64,000 nt of DNA from NCBI GenBank assembly GCA_008330645.1, contig VLTN01000003.1, forward strand, positions 1,054,001-1,118,000, in the 5' to 3' direction. Below, piece after piece: positions 9,187 to 19,271 of this stretch. This stretch comes from Cafeteria roenbergensis (Eukaryota; Sar; Bigyra; Bicosoecida; Cafeteriaceae). Both the position numbers and the translations under genes were made by a program. Each line of letters begins with the position of its first letter. The first letter of the stretch is position 1. The notes under the pieces were generated by a model. That model saw nothing but the letters and a program-made list of their open reading frames with translations, was not told where the DNA came from and did no database searches.

Positions 9187-12100
9187 TTGATGCCACCGGT
9201 CCCTTCCCCGCCCCCAACCCCAACCCATGGGTCTGGGTGCCCATTCATTGTTGGGGGCGTGCGCGAGCGCGGGGGTGGGGCTCGCTTGGGGCGCCGCTGC
9301 GCGCTTGGGGGGGTCACCAGTCTCGCAACCACGCCGAGTTCGCCGCCGCGCCCGCGCTGGCCGTCGGGGGCATCGGCGATGCCAGCGCAAGCGAAGCCTC
9401 CCGGGCCCGTCCCTGCCGTCGCGCGCCGCGACGCTGCCTTGCTTGTCGCCCCCCATCGCTCGCTGGCCGTGGTTCCCTGCGCAGGCGGCATTCGCGTCAG
9501 GATCAAGCGCTCCGGCGGGGGCAAAGGGCCTGCCCCGTCTGCCAGCGCGCCCCAGCCGGCGCTCGCGGATGCCAAGGCGCCGCAGCCGGCTGACCCGCCC
9601 GCTGCGCCGGACTCCAAGGCCCCGTCGCCGGACAAGGTGTCGTCCTCGTCGCTGACCGCTGCCAACGTGGCCGGCGAGGCGCAGGCGGACAGCAAGGCCC
9701 CCGCCGCGCACTTGGCGCACGTTCACGACGCTTCAGGATCCGGCGAGGACGACGCCGCAGACGTGCCCGCTGGCGACGAGTCCCAGGGCTCGGCGGCGCC
9801 AGTCCCGGAGACGTCCCCGCGCAGCATCCTGTCCCGCCCGGGATCGACGCGCCCAGCCGGCCGGGGCGTCGCCTTCGCCGACGACGGAGCCAAGGGCCCG
9901 TCAGGCGGCACCTCTCCTGTCGTATTCAACTTCAAGGACAGCGGAGACGACTCTGACGGCTCCGATAGCGAAATCGACGACGACGAGGCCGCAGCGGCCG
10001 CAGCGGCCCGCAGCCAAGACCGAGCGGCAGGCGCCTCAACGCGGCTCTTCGGCAGCCGCTCGCCCAGCGTGAGCGTCCCCGCCCTCGCCGCCCTCGCCGC
10101 GGACATCGCCCCCAACGGCCCCCAGCTGCGAGCAGCGCGCGCTGCCAAGGCGGCCGCCGACTCGGCGGCCGCTGCCGCAGCCATGGCCGAGGAGGCTGGC
10201 GGCGAGTCCCTCGAGGAGATGCACTTCGCAACGGACACGATTGACAACGCCGCGGACGCCATCGCGACGGCCATGGCGGAGGTGCGCGCTCTGGCAGCCC
10301 GCCTGGCCCGCTCCTCGGCCGTGACCGAGGCGGCGCTCCAGTCGGCGCTTCAGGGCCCCATGGACCCCGATGCGGCCCTGGGGGTGCCCCGGCGCGTGTT
10401 CCGCGCCTCGCAGCTGCTCGCAGAGGCGACCGGCGCGACGGGCGGAGACGTTGGCCTGGAGGACGAGGCGGAGTGGGACGAACTGGCGCCGCGCCGCCAC
10501 TGGCGCGCCGCGGCCGGAGCCTCAGCGGGCGCGCCGTCGGAGGGCGAGGCCGCCGCGGCCGGAGCCCTCTCGGCCGGGGAGGCGCGGGCCGTACTGCAGA
10601 GCGCTGCGAGCCACCTCTCGTGCCTGGCCGTGGACGGTGCCTCGTCGCTCCGCCGCGAGGTGGAGAAGACGAGCGCGAGGCAGCGCCACACCGTCTCCCT
10701 CATGGCCAAGCTCGTGGACCGCATGGCCGAGGCCGCAGCCCGAACGGGGTCCAAGTCCGGCCTCCAGTCCGAGAAGGTGTCCCAGGAGGACCCCACTATG
10801 ACGCGAAACCTGCAGCGCGACATTGCGCAGATGCGAGCCAAGCTTATCGAGATGGGGTCCAAGCTCGCCTCGGCAGCCAGGCGCGAAGCCATGCCCCAGC
10901 CCTTCGACGCCGCGCTCACGCTCGAGAGCTGGCACCAGCCCCTCATCGCCTCTCGCCTCCCCACCGAGGGTCTCCTGCCCCGCGTGCAGCTGCTCACCCA
11001 GTGGCGCGACCAGATCAACGCCTGGATCACGACCTTCCTCCGCACTCGCGTTCGCGGGCCCTTCGTCTCCGCCAGCGCGGAGGTCGACACCGTGGAGCTC
11101 AGCAAGTTCGCCCGCCCCGACGCCGCGCGCGCCGCCTTCTCTGAGGCATCCATGTTCGACACCAGCGGCCAGGCGGAGCACTGCTCTGGCTCGCTTCCCA
11201 CGTGGCGCGCGGCCATCCAGCACGAGCGAGCGGAGCGCGCACCCGGCCTGGTCAGCCTGGACGAGGAGCGCCTTGGCAGCATTCGCGTCGCTCTGAGCAC
11301 CCTCTGCGCCCGCGCGCAGGTGCTCAACCGGGCCAAGGACCGCGTCACGGAGGGCTTCATCCACCCCCTCGTTGAGGCCGAGTACCTCGTCAGCATGGAG
11401 TCGGCGCTTCGCGCGGCCAACGACGCGGCCGCGCTCTACAACGACTACACCACAAGCAGCGGCTGGTTCCACCCCCGCTCCGTGGACACGCACGACAACC
11501 TGGCCGCCTTTCTGCGCAAGGAGGAGGAGGCGCTGCGCGGCAAGAAGTCCGGCAGGGCGGGCCGGGCCAAGCCGACCAGCTCGGGCGCGTCGAGCGTGAC
11601 AGGCGACAGCGAGGGCGCCAAGGCTGGGGGCGACGCCGCTGACCCAGACTCCAAGGCTGCGGCGGGTGCCGATGACGACGATGCCCGCCCCATGGGTGCG
11701 GAGGATCTTGACGCCCTCGAGCAGGGAGCCGGCGCGTCCCTGCAAGGGGGCGGCGGCGACGGCGGCGGCGGCGGCGGTCAGGCGCCCGAAAGCAAGCAGG
11801 CAGCCAAGCTGCGGCGCCGCACGGAGCTGCCGGCAGAGCTGCAGGCTGCAGCGGTCACGTCGGTCACGCCTCTCACGCTCGTTGGCGAGCTGCCCATGAA
11901 CCGCGTCGAGGGTCGCTTCCACCCGCCCCCCACGGGGCTGGATACCACATGCCACGGTCCCCTGGGCAGCATCGGCCGCGCCCCCATCGTGCGCCTGTGG
12001 TCGGAGAAGGCCTGGCGCCGCGTGATGAAGGACCGGCTGCGAGAGCGCGTGGTCCTGGCGGAGCGCCGCGTCCGCCTCGCTTGCCTCCGCTACCAGCTCA

Positions 12101-15100
12101 TGCGCGTCGTGGAGGCCATGGGCTGCCTCGCCCCGGCGGACCTCACGGGCGGGGACGTGCCCCAGGACAGGCTGCGCAAGTTCGCGGGCGGCTCAAACTT
12201 GGCAGGCCTCGCTTCTGCAAGCGCCGAGCGCGACGACGCCTCTGTCGACATTCCGGGCGACGGCGCGGCTGGTGCGGCCGGTGCGGCCAGTGCGGCCGGT
12301 GCGACCCACGAAGACCACGACACGGACAGCGTTGACGAGTCGCCCAGCGCCGACGACACGGCAGGCGACCAGCAGGACGACGACGGCGAGCCCAAGGTGA
12401 ACCAGTACACCCGCCCGCGCGCCGAGGTGCTGGCAAGCCTGCAGCCTCTCATCCGCGTGCTCCTCTCCCCGCTCAGCAGCACCGACGGCTACCGTGAGCC
12501 CACCTGGTGGGCCCTCCGCACGACGCTCCGCTACCAGGAGCTCACCACCACGACGCAGTACCTGGTCCGCCTGCTCTCCGCCATGGAGGACTTCGAGTTC
12601 GGCCTGGTCGGCCAGCCCTGGCTAGAGCTGGGCGAGCACCGTCGCGTGCGCGCGCACCAGCAGGGCAAGCACCACAAGCTTGGCGGCGTGTTCGAGAAGC
12701 GCTCAAAGTCGTCGGCGGCAGCCCACTCCGCGGGCAGCCTCCACCAGCCCGGCCATTCGCTGACTCGCACCAACACGTCCCAGGACCTTGTGTCGGCCGC
12801 GGGCCGCGCGCGGCGCGCGTCTCTCATGGGCGCGAGCGGCCAAATGGGGCCGGGCGCGGCTGGCGTCGAAGGCGATGCCAAACCCGGCGGGACTGTGCCG
12901 GCCAGTGCGGCGCCCCAGGCTGCGGCGGACCCCAGCAGCAAGCTCGGCGATCTCCTGGCCGGGGCCTTTGAGGAGGCCGCCTTCGACCTTGGCCCCCGGG
13001 ACGCCGCTGGTGCAGGCATCACGCGCGAGGCAGGGGCGGAGGTCAAGGTCATCACTGACCCATTCGAGCTCGCGCTCACTGCCGGCTGGGCCGACCCACT
13101 GCCCCCCCCGGGCCGGGAGCGCGACCGCGCAGTCCTGACCCGCCGCGACATCCTGCTCGACATGCAGAACCGCCGCCTGCGGCGCTCTGGCAGGGACTTT
13201 GCGATGCTCGACCTCTGGCTCCGCGAGGGCATCACCATGTCGATCATCGGCTCGGGTGGCAGCACGCTGGTGGAGACGGAGTCGCACATGCTCCGCGGCC
13301 ACCGCTCCCAGCTGCTGGCAGGGTCGACGTACACCCACGTCGGGCAGATGACCATCCTCATCCGCCCCACCATCGCGGGGCAGTCCTACGCCGCAGTGGC
13401 TCTCGGCATGCACGCCCAGGTAGTCCACAACGTCGCCATTGCCAACCAGCGAACAGGCATCGCGGCGGACGACGAGGAGGCCATCGCCGCCGCCTCAGCC
13501 GTCGTGGCGTCGCACGCCCCGCTCGCCGCGGTCGACAAGGACCAGTCCATTGTGGGCCGCAAGATCATCGCCTCGGATCCGTCCATCCCCGAGAACCCCG
13601 CCCGCAACCTCTACTGGGACGAGATGCTCGCCGCCCCCTTCGCGCCCTACTCCGCCAACCCGGCCTTCGCGGCGCTCTGGCGCAACTTCCGCGTGCACGG
13701 ACTGCCCAAGCGCTTTGCCAAGCGCAGCGTGAGCAAGGTTGTGGCGGCGCCCGCGCGCCTCGAGCGAGCCATGGCAGGCAAGCCCGTCGCGGACATGCGC
13801 CAGCCCTTGGAGTCGGACCGGCGCCTTGCGTGCGAGCAGGTGGCCGACGCCGTGCTCCTGGCAACCACTCGTGCCGAGGCCGACGTCGGCGCCTCGGCCT
13901 CTGAGACGCCGTGGGGCCCCGCCGCCCGCCGCCGCATGGTCCGCCACCTCGTCCTCCGCCTGCGCTGGCCCGACCTGGCCGTGCCGGCTGCGGTGGTGGC
14001 CCACGACAACGGCGCCACCGACGGCGGCATGAGCTGGTCCGCGGACCTGGACTCGGCCGCCGACCCCATGAGCGTGCGCTCCCTGCTGGCGCCCGAGATG
14101 CTGGGTGTGCTGCCCTCCCAGTGGGACTACCTTCACGACGCCGAGGTGCTCAACCGGCTGCAGACGATCGCCGAGAAGACCGTGGAGAGCCCGCTCGCGT
14201 TCCTCCCCACCATGTTCGTGCTCGGCCCGCTGGACCGGCTCGGCTACGCCGCCACCGCGTACTTTGGGCACGGTACTGGCCGCCTGTTCTCGGTCATGTA
14301 CCAGACCGCGCAGCTGTGGGTCGTCCTCGTCGCCTTCCTCATCGTCTTCCGCATCGGGCTGGGCGTCGGCCTGGTTGAGGGCCTCAGGCCGGAGGTGCTC
14401 GCCTTTGAGGCGGACCTCGCGCGCCAGGCGGGCGACGCGTCCAACTCCGGCAGCGTCGCTCTCATGATCGTGCAGCTGGCCTACGCTGCCTTCGTCCTCC
14501 TGGTGTGGGTGCCCGTCGTCATCTCCTCGAGCCAGCGTACCTGGGCCCTCGAGTCGCTGCTCTCCGGCCGCCCCATCGGCATCGCGTCCAACCCCACCGC
14601 CGTGTCCGCCCACCGCCGGGACGCCGAGATGCGCTCCAAGCAGATGTACGACTCCACGCTCCAGCGCGCGGGGCACCAGCCCCCCAAGGGCGAGGGGTTC
14701 TTCGAGCCCTCCAAGCTCCGCCGCTTCGGCCTCGGCGGCTTCGAGGGCGAGCAGGGCAAGATCGAGTGCAGCTCCCCGCCCCCGGCCGAGGCAATGGGGT
14801 CGCACAACGAGGTCGCGATGGGCCCCGCTCCTGTGTGGGACGCCTCTCGCGGCGAAGCCAGGCTTCGCTTGCGCCGCTCCATCTACGGGGGCGGGTACCG
14901 CGTCCTCGACTGGGCCGCCGTCCTTGTCCTCGCAGCCCTCCAGGGCCTGGCAGTGTGGGGCTGTTTCGAGCTCGCCCAGCTGCTTGAGCGCGAAGTGGAG
15001 GGCGGAAACCCCTCGCTTCCCACCCGCCTGACCTCGCTTGCCATGGTCATCGGCGTGCCCCTCGCTGCGGCCGCCAACCACGCCGTCTACGCCCAGCTCC

Positions 15101-17496
15101 TCAAGCCGAACCTCCTGCGGCTGTGCTTCCCCCGGCGCGTCAGCCGCTCCAGTGAGCAGGCCGCGGCCAGCCACCTTCCCGTGCGCCCTGACTCCGTGGC
15201 CGCGTCCTGGCGCTCGTCGACCAGGGACGCTGCGCGTCGCATGTCCAGCCGCTACACGGAGGACGACGAGCAGCACGATACCGTCACCTACCTCACCCTC
15301 ATGTGCCTCCTCTACCTCGGCCCCGCCTTTTACATCGGCGCCGCTGGCCCGGCGCTCCACGACTCCCTCATCTGCCCCGAGAAGGACTGTTACACCCAGG
15401 CCGGGCTGCAGCAGATCGTGGCGCAGGGCGCGTTTGTGCTCAGCCTCACCGTCGCCCACGTCGTCTCGGCGCAGTGGGGCCAGCCCAGCCCTGGCTCCCG
15501 CAAGAGCTACGCTGCCTGCGCGCTCGATGGGGCGGAGGAGGCCTTCGCGGGAGGCCGTCCTGCCCGCAGAGCGGCCGCCTCCGGCGCCGAAGACCCCGCC
15601 ACCGGCCGCGCCCGCGTGAACCGCAACTGCGCGGACCTGGGGTCCTCGGCCTGGTGGGTGCCCGTGCGCATCTCGCTCAACTACATCTGCTGCTGCCCGC
15701 ACCGGTGCCCCCCCGCCTGCGGCGGCCACCGCGTCATCGACGGCGAGGTCATCGAGACCGACCGCGAGAACGGCCTCTGCTCGGCCCTCCGCGTGCTCCT
15801 CTGCTGCCCGTGCCTCTGCCCCTCGAGGCAGATCCTTGCCACAGCCGGCGCCTACGCGTGGACATCCTTCTTCGTGTCCAAGCAGCCCACGAGCGACGCC
15901 ATCGCCTGCTCGCGCCGCGTCAGCCACATGGGACGCCCCGCGCCCCATGCGACTCTTGAGACCGAGGACGACGCGGACTTTGCGGGAAGCTACGCGCCGG
16001 CCGCTCGCCGCGTCCCGGAGTACGCCGCATTTGGCATCGGCGCCCGTCGCAATGCCGTCACTGGCGGCGAGCACGGCCGCGACGACGACAGCCTCTGGTG
16101 CGACGTGTCCCGTCTTTCGCAGCCCATGGAGCGCCCCGGCTCCGAGTTCCCGTACGGATCCTGCGGCCACAACCCGCCCCTGGTGGCGGAACGCCTCGCT
16201 GCCGTTGTCGCAGCCATGCCCGGCTCCGTGGCCGCAGCAGCGGCTGGCGAGGCCGCCGCGTCCGCCGTCATGTCCGAGGTGACGGAGCACCGTCAGGCCG
16301 CGGGCCGCGCCTGCGCCACCGAGGCTGCCCTCTTCCAGGTCGTGGCCCCGTCGCGGCCCCGCAGCGGCTGCTGCTGCTGCCTCAACGGCGAGGTCCGTCG
16401 CGACAGGCGCTGGTGGTCGGCCATGCAGCCAATTGCCCCTGTTGCGCAGGCGGTCGCCGACGCCATTGCCACCCTCACAGCGAACGGCATTCCCACCGGC
16501 ACCGCCCCGGAACCAGGCGCCGGCGCGGAAGAACGCGCCGCGATCGACGCCGCCGCGGATGCGTCGGCGGGCGCGCTCGCCCCCGGCGCTCCCGGCGCTG
16601 TCCCGGCCGTCGTCGTGCCCGCCGAGGAGGAGGAGCAGGGCTACCGCGGGCTCCAGACCGCCAAGGGCATCGAGTCGACCGAGCACGCCCAGCGCGCCCG
16701 CAAGGCTCGCGCTCTCTCCACCCGCCACCTGGGCGCTGGCCGCGGCGTCAGCCCCGCCGCGTCGGCTCGCGCTTCCACCGTTGCGTCGGAGCAGGACACC
16801 TCCTCCTTCGCCGTCCTCGACGCCGCCCGCCGCAACCTCATTCGCAGCAAGGTCGCCGTCTCGGGCCAGCCGCGCAAGCTCTCCTTCCTCGGCGACCCCG
16901 ACGTCACCGCAGACATGCCCCGCCTCGGCGTCCCCCAGCTGCACGACGACGCGCACACCCTCGCCATCCAGGCCTTCCTCTTCGCGTCCACCGTGCTCCT
17001 CTGCACGCTGCCCTTCCCCTACGCCCCCATGGTCGGCCTCCTCTTCTCGTTTATCGAGGCCAGGCTCGTCTCGGTTCGCCGCATCTTCGGCTCCCGGGCG
17101 ACCTTCCCCAAGCCGGCCACCAACGACCGCTATCGCGACATTTGCTACGGCATCGCCGCGGCAGCCATCGTGACCAACGGCATCCTTGCAGGATACACGC
17201 ACGTCCTCTCGTGGGACGCGTCGTACGGCTCCCAGCTCTTCTGGATCGTGGCCGTGGCCGTCCTTGTGGGACCCGTCATCTTCATCGTGCTCGTCAGCAA
17301 GGTGCTTGCCGGCTCCGTCAGCCGCGCCGTGCCCGCCTGCTGCTGCTGCGGCCGCGCCTCCGACCGGCGCCTTCTCCTAGACGCGGAGGTGCCGTACAAC
17401 GAGGCCCGCGAGCGCATCTTCCTCCACGCCCAGCGCATCAAGCTCCACGCGCGCGACACCGCCGGCACGCACGGCTTGTTCAGCATGCTGCAGTGA
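9187..17496 (+). CDS. giant divergent anoctamin (TMEM16)-like membrane protein
   Basis: One open frame of 2,769 codons. The start is uncertain: ATG 9187 is the longest choice, ATG 9379 is also plausible, and an acceptor-like site precedes 9484. The first 1,690 residues are soluble, Ala/Gly/Asp-rich and unrecognised. After that the order of conserved pieces matches the anoctamin channel/scramblase core: a first membrane helix near residue 1700 after an AYFGHG segment, a second that ends near a WALESLLSG turn, a pair at 1910-1965, then DTVTYLTLMCLLYLGPAFY and a CPEKDCYTQAGLQQ segment resembling the family's FYIAFF and CxPGGCLxELCIQ elements. Last comes a PFPYAPMVGLLFSFIEARL helix like the FPLAPLFALxNNxIExRLD region. 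Cys-rich loops (CCCPHRC, CCPCLC, CCCC) are unusual. Anoctamins conduct ions or scramble lipids under calcium control; activity here is not predictable because ligand positions differ. Confidence 0.7.
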   Translation: MMPPVPSPPPTPTHGSGCPFIVGGVRERGGGARLGRRCALGGVTSLATTPSSPPRPRWPSGASAMPAQAKPPGPVPAVARRDAALLVAPHRSLAVVPCAGGIRVRIKRSGGGKGPAPSASAPQPALADAKAPQPADPPAAPDSKAPSPDKVSSSSLTAANVAGEAQADSKAPAAHLAHVHDASGSGEDDAADVPAGDESQGSAAPVPETSPRSILSRPGSTRPAGRGVAFADDGAKGPSGGTSPVVFNFKDSGDDSDGSDSEIDDDEAAAAAAARSQDRAAGASTRLFGSRSPSVSVPALAALAADIAPNGPQLRAARAAKAAADSAAAAAAMAEEAGGESLEEMHFATDTIDNAADAIATAMAEVRALAARLARSSAVTEAALQSALQGPMDPDAALGVPRRVFRASQLLAEATGATGGDVGLEDEAEWDELAPRRHWRAAAGASAGAPSEGEAAAAGALSAGEARAVLQSAASHLSCLAVDGASSLRREVEKTSARQRHTVSLMAKLVDRMAEAAARTGSKSGLQSEKVSQEDPTMTRNLQRDIAQMRAKLIEMGSKLASAARREAMPQPFDAALTLESWHQPLIASRLPTEGLLPRVQLLTQWRDQINAWITTFLRTRVRGPFVSASAEVDTVELSKFARPDAARAAFSEASMFDTSGQAEHCSGSLPTWRAAIQHERAERAPGLVSLDEERLGSIRVALSTLCARAQVLNRAKDRVTEGFIHPLVEAEYLVSMESALRAANDAAALYNDYTTSSGWFHPRSVDTHDNLAAFLRKEEEALRGKKSGRAGRAKPTSSGASSVTGDSEGAKAGGDAADPDSKAAAGADDDDARPMGAEDLDALEQGAGASLQGGGGDGGGGGGQAPESKQAAKLRRRTELPAELQAAAVTSVTPLTLVGELPMNRVEGRFHPPPTGLDTTCHGPLGSIGRAPIVRLWSEKAWRRVMKDRLRERVVLAERRVRLACLRYQLMRVVEAMGCLAPADLTGGDVPQDRLRKFAGGSNLAGLASASAERDDASVDIPGDGAAGAAGAASAAGATHEDHDTDSVDESPSADDTAGDQQDDDGEPKVNQYTRPRAEVLASLQPLIRVLLSPLSSTDGYREPTWWALRTTLRYQELTTTTQYLVRLLSAMEDFEFGLVGQPWLELGEHRRVRAHQQGKHHKLGGVFEKRSKSSAAAHSAGSLHQPGHSLTRTNTSQDLVSAAGRARRASLMGASGQMGPGAAGVEGDAKPGGTVPASAAPQAAADPSSKLGDLLAGAFEEAAFDLGPRDAAGAGITREAGAEVKVITDPFELALTAGWADPLPPPGRERDRAVLTRRDILLDMQNRRLRRSGRDFAMLDLWLREGITMSIIGSGGSTLVETESHMLRGHRSQLLAGSTYTHVGQMTILIRPTIAGQSYAAVALGMHAQVVHNVAIANQRTGIAADDEEAIAAASAVVASHAPLAAVDKDQSIVGRKIIASDPSIPENPARNLYWDEMLAAPFAPYSANPAFAALWRNFRVHGLPKRFAKRSVSKVVAAPARLERAMAGKPVADMRQPLESDRRLACEQVADAVLLATTRAEADVGASASETPWGPAARRRMVRHLVLRLRWPDLAVPAAVVAHDNGATDGGMSWSADLDSAADPMSVRSLLAPEMLGVLPSQWDYLHDAEVLNRLQTIAEKTVESPLAFLPTMFVLGPLDRLGYAATAYFGHGTGRLFSVMYQTAQLWVVLVAFLIVFRIGLGVGLVEGLRPEVLAFEADLARQAGDASNSGSVALMIVQLAYAAFVLLVWVPVVISSSQRTWALESLLSGRPIGIASNPTAVSAHRRDAEMRSKQMYDSTLQRAGHQPPKGEGFFEPSKLRRFGLGGFEGEQGKIECSSPPPAEAMGSHNEVAMGPAPVWDASRGEARLRLRRSIYGGGYRVLDWAAVLVLAALQGLAVWGCFELAQLLEREVEGGNPSLPTRLTSLAMVIGVPLAAAANHAVYAQLLKPNLLRLCFPRRVSRSSEQAAASHLPVRPDSVAASWRSSTRDAARRMSSRYTEDDEQHDTVTYLTLMCLLYLGPAFYIGAAGPALHDSLICPEKDCYTQAGLQQIVAQGAFVLSLTVAHVVSAQWGQPSPGSRKSYAACALDGAEEAFAGGRPARRAAASGAEDPATGRARVNRNCADLGSSAWWVPVRISLNYICCCPHRCPPACGGHRVIDGEVIETDRENGLCSALRVLLCCPCLCPSRQILATAGAYAWTSFFVSKQPTSDAIACSRRVSHMGRPAPHATLETEDDADFAGSYAPAARRVPEYAAFGIGARRNAVTGGEHGRDDDSLWCDVSRLSQPMERPGSEFPYGSCGHNPPLVAERLAAVVAAMPGSVAAAAAGEAAASAVMSEVTEHRQAAGRACATEAALFQVVAPSRPRSGCCCCLNGEVRRDRRWWSAMQPIAPVAQAVADAIATLTANGIPTGTAPEPGAGAEERAAIDAAADASAGALAPGAPGAVPAVVVPAEEEEQGYRGLQTAKGIESTEHAQRARKARALSTRHLGAGRGVSPAASARASTVASEQDTSSFAVLDAARRNLIRSKVAVSGQPRKLSFLGDPDVTADMPRLGVPQLHDDAHTLAIQAFLFASTVLLCTLPFPYAPMVGLLFSFIEARLVSVRRIFGSRATFPKPATNDRYRDICYGIAAAAIVTNGILAGYTHVLSWDASYGSQLFWIVAVAVLVGPVIFIVLVSKVLAGSVSRAVPACCCCGRASDRRLLLDAEVPYNEARERIFLHAQRIKLHARDTAGTHGLFSMLQ

Positions 17497-17832
17497 GCCG
17501 GCCGCCGCGTGCTGAGCGCGCCCCGCCCCCGTCCTGTGCGTGCGTGCGTGCGTGCGTGCGTCAAGTCCCGACCTGCATTTGCGAGATTCGCCGCGGCCCC
17601 GCGTGTTCTTGTGCCGCCGATGCGCAACAAACCTCGAACCCCGCATGGCCACGCCAGGCGCGCGCATGGCATGGCTGCGGCACGCACCTGGCATTCGTCG
17701 TCTCCGGGCCGGCAAAGCAATCGGCGTTTGCCGGGCGCGTGAAGGGGTCCGCGCGTCGAGCGGAGCAGGAGTTGATATGAGGGGCGATGTTCCGCAGCAC
17801 CCGCGTCACGCAGCGACCCACCACACGCTCGC
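17497..17832. other. convergent intergenic region
   Basis: 336 bp between the stop codons of the anoctamin-like gene (+) and PUS7 (-), so it contains both 3' ends. It includes a TGCG tetranucleotide repeat at 17536-17561. No canonical AATAAA is visible on either strand. Confidence 0.5.
17536..17561. repeat. (TGCG)n microsatellite
   Basis: About six uninterrupted TGCG units directly downstream of the anoctamin-like stop codon. Confidence 0.85.
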
Positions 17833-19239
17833 CTATGCACGCTCGGCCTCAGCGGTCTCGCTCTCAGGCGCTCGGGCCCGCTTCGAGTCCGGGGCGTCGG
17901 CGACGTCCTCGCGCCCTCGCTTACTGGTGGCAGGGTTGCGAGCGAAGACCCCCACCGGAGCAGCGCTGACGGCAGGGTCGCCCCGCATGGCCTCCCGCAT
18001 CGCCATCGTGGCGTACACGCCCTGGCGCAGGCGCAGGCGCAGCACCACACAGGGCCACGGAGCTTGCATCTCCGGGACGGGGGCCTGCGCTCCTGCAGGG
18101 CCTGGGGCCGCCGCAGCTGCCGAGGCGGCGGCGGTCGAAGAGGAGGAGGACAGCGAGGCGGCGGTCTGCTGCATTGCCGCTGCGTCGAGCAGGTCGACGT
18201 CCGACTGGACCGCCTGCGGGATACGCGCCCCGGGCGCCTTGTCGTACCACTGCACGGAGAAGCCGGCCTCGCCGGCGCGAGCCACCAGGCTGCGGTACGC
18301 GCCGGTCATGTCACCCATTGAGCACCGCACCACCGGCGAGCCGCTGCCGCCCCACAGGCAGGGACCGCTGTTTGCAGCCTCGATCGCGGCCGCGTCGCCA
18401 CCGGCAGCGGCGATCGCCTCCAGTCGCGGGTCGGACAGCCCGAGCCGGGCCAGCAGCTCCACCGCCAGTGGTGCCCCGCACTCGTGCTGGGAGTAGGTGA
18501 CGTTCTTTCCGGGCAGAGCCAGTACGACGTCGTCAATTGTCCACTTTCCTGAGTCGACGTCCTCCTGCGAGAGCACTCGAACGGGCGGCAAGCCCTCCTC
18601 CGCGAGGAGCTTGCGGGCCTTGGCCTGCTCCGCCGCGGCGGTGGCCTGGTCAGACTCCGCCTCGCTCACGGCGGGGGTGGCGTCGCCACCGTCGGTGTCA
18701 GTGGCGGCGGCTGCGTCGTCGTCGGCAGCGTGGAGGTCGCCGTCCTCCTCGCCCCGAAGCGTGGACGCGCCGGCGCCGCTCTCCACGGAGTCCGGGTCAA
18801 TGCCTGCGGCGGCAAGAGCCTCCTTGTCGAGGACGAGGTCGCCGGCCACGGGAGCCATGCCCAGGCGGCGGACGCGCTCGGAGGCCGCGTGGTTGAACAC
18901 CCAGGACTGCACGGCGTGGAGGAACATCATACGACTGCCCTTGGGGACTGCGACCACGGGCATGACGGTGTTGTTGGGGTGGTAGGTTGCCAAGGCCTCG
19001 ACCACGGCAAGCTCCTGCGGCGCCACCCAGCGCCTCTGCAGCACGGCGTCGGGCGCCGCGCGGTTTGCCCTGTCAGCCATGCGCCTGCGGACGATGCCGA
19101 GGATGCGTCGGGCAATGCGCTCCCGCTTGGGAAGCGCACGCCACTCCTCCGCGCGGCGCTCTGCCTTGGCGAGTTGCGAGGTGGACAGCGCGGGCGCGGC
19201 CGCGGCAGCGCCATCGTCAGCCTTGGCTGGTGCTGAGCC

Positions 19240-19271
<32 letters not shown>

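Noticed and set aside
8330-9190. 286-codon plus-strand frame between the thioredoxin-UBX and anoctamin-like genes
   Set aside because: It overlaps the first exon of the thioredoxin-UBX gene antisense and has no domain or helix periodicity.
13495-17202. 1,235-codon minus-strand frame opposite the anoctamin-like gene
   Set aside because: Antisense of real membrane helices; the sequence has no protein-like hydrophobic pattern and the plus frame shows clear family order.
9187-17496. Possible callose/1,3-beta-glucan synthase
   Set aside because: A segment reading NPARNLYWDEMLAAPFAPYSANPAF first suggested it, but the QxxRW and glycosyltransferase landmarks are missing and the C-terminal helices fit anoctamins better.
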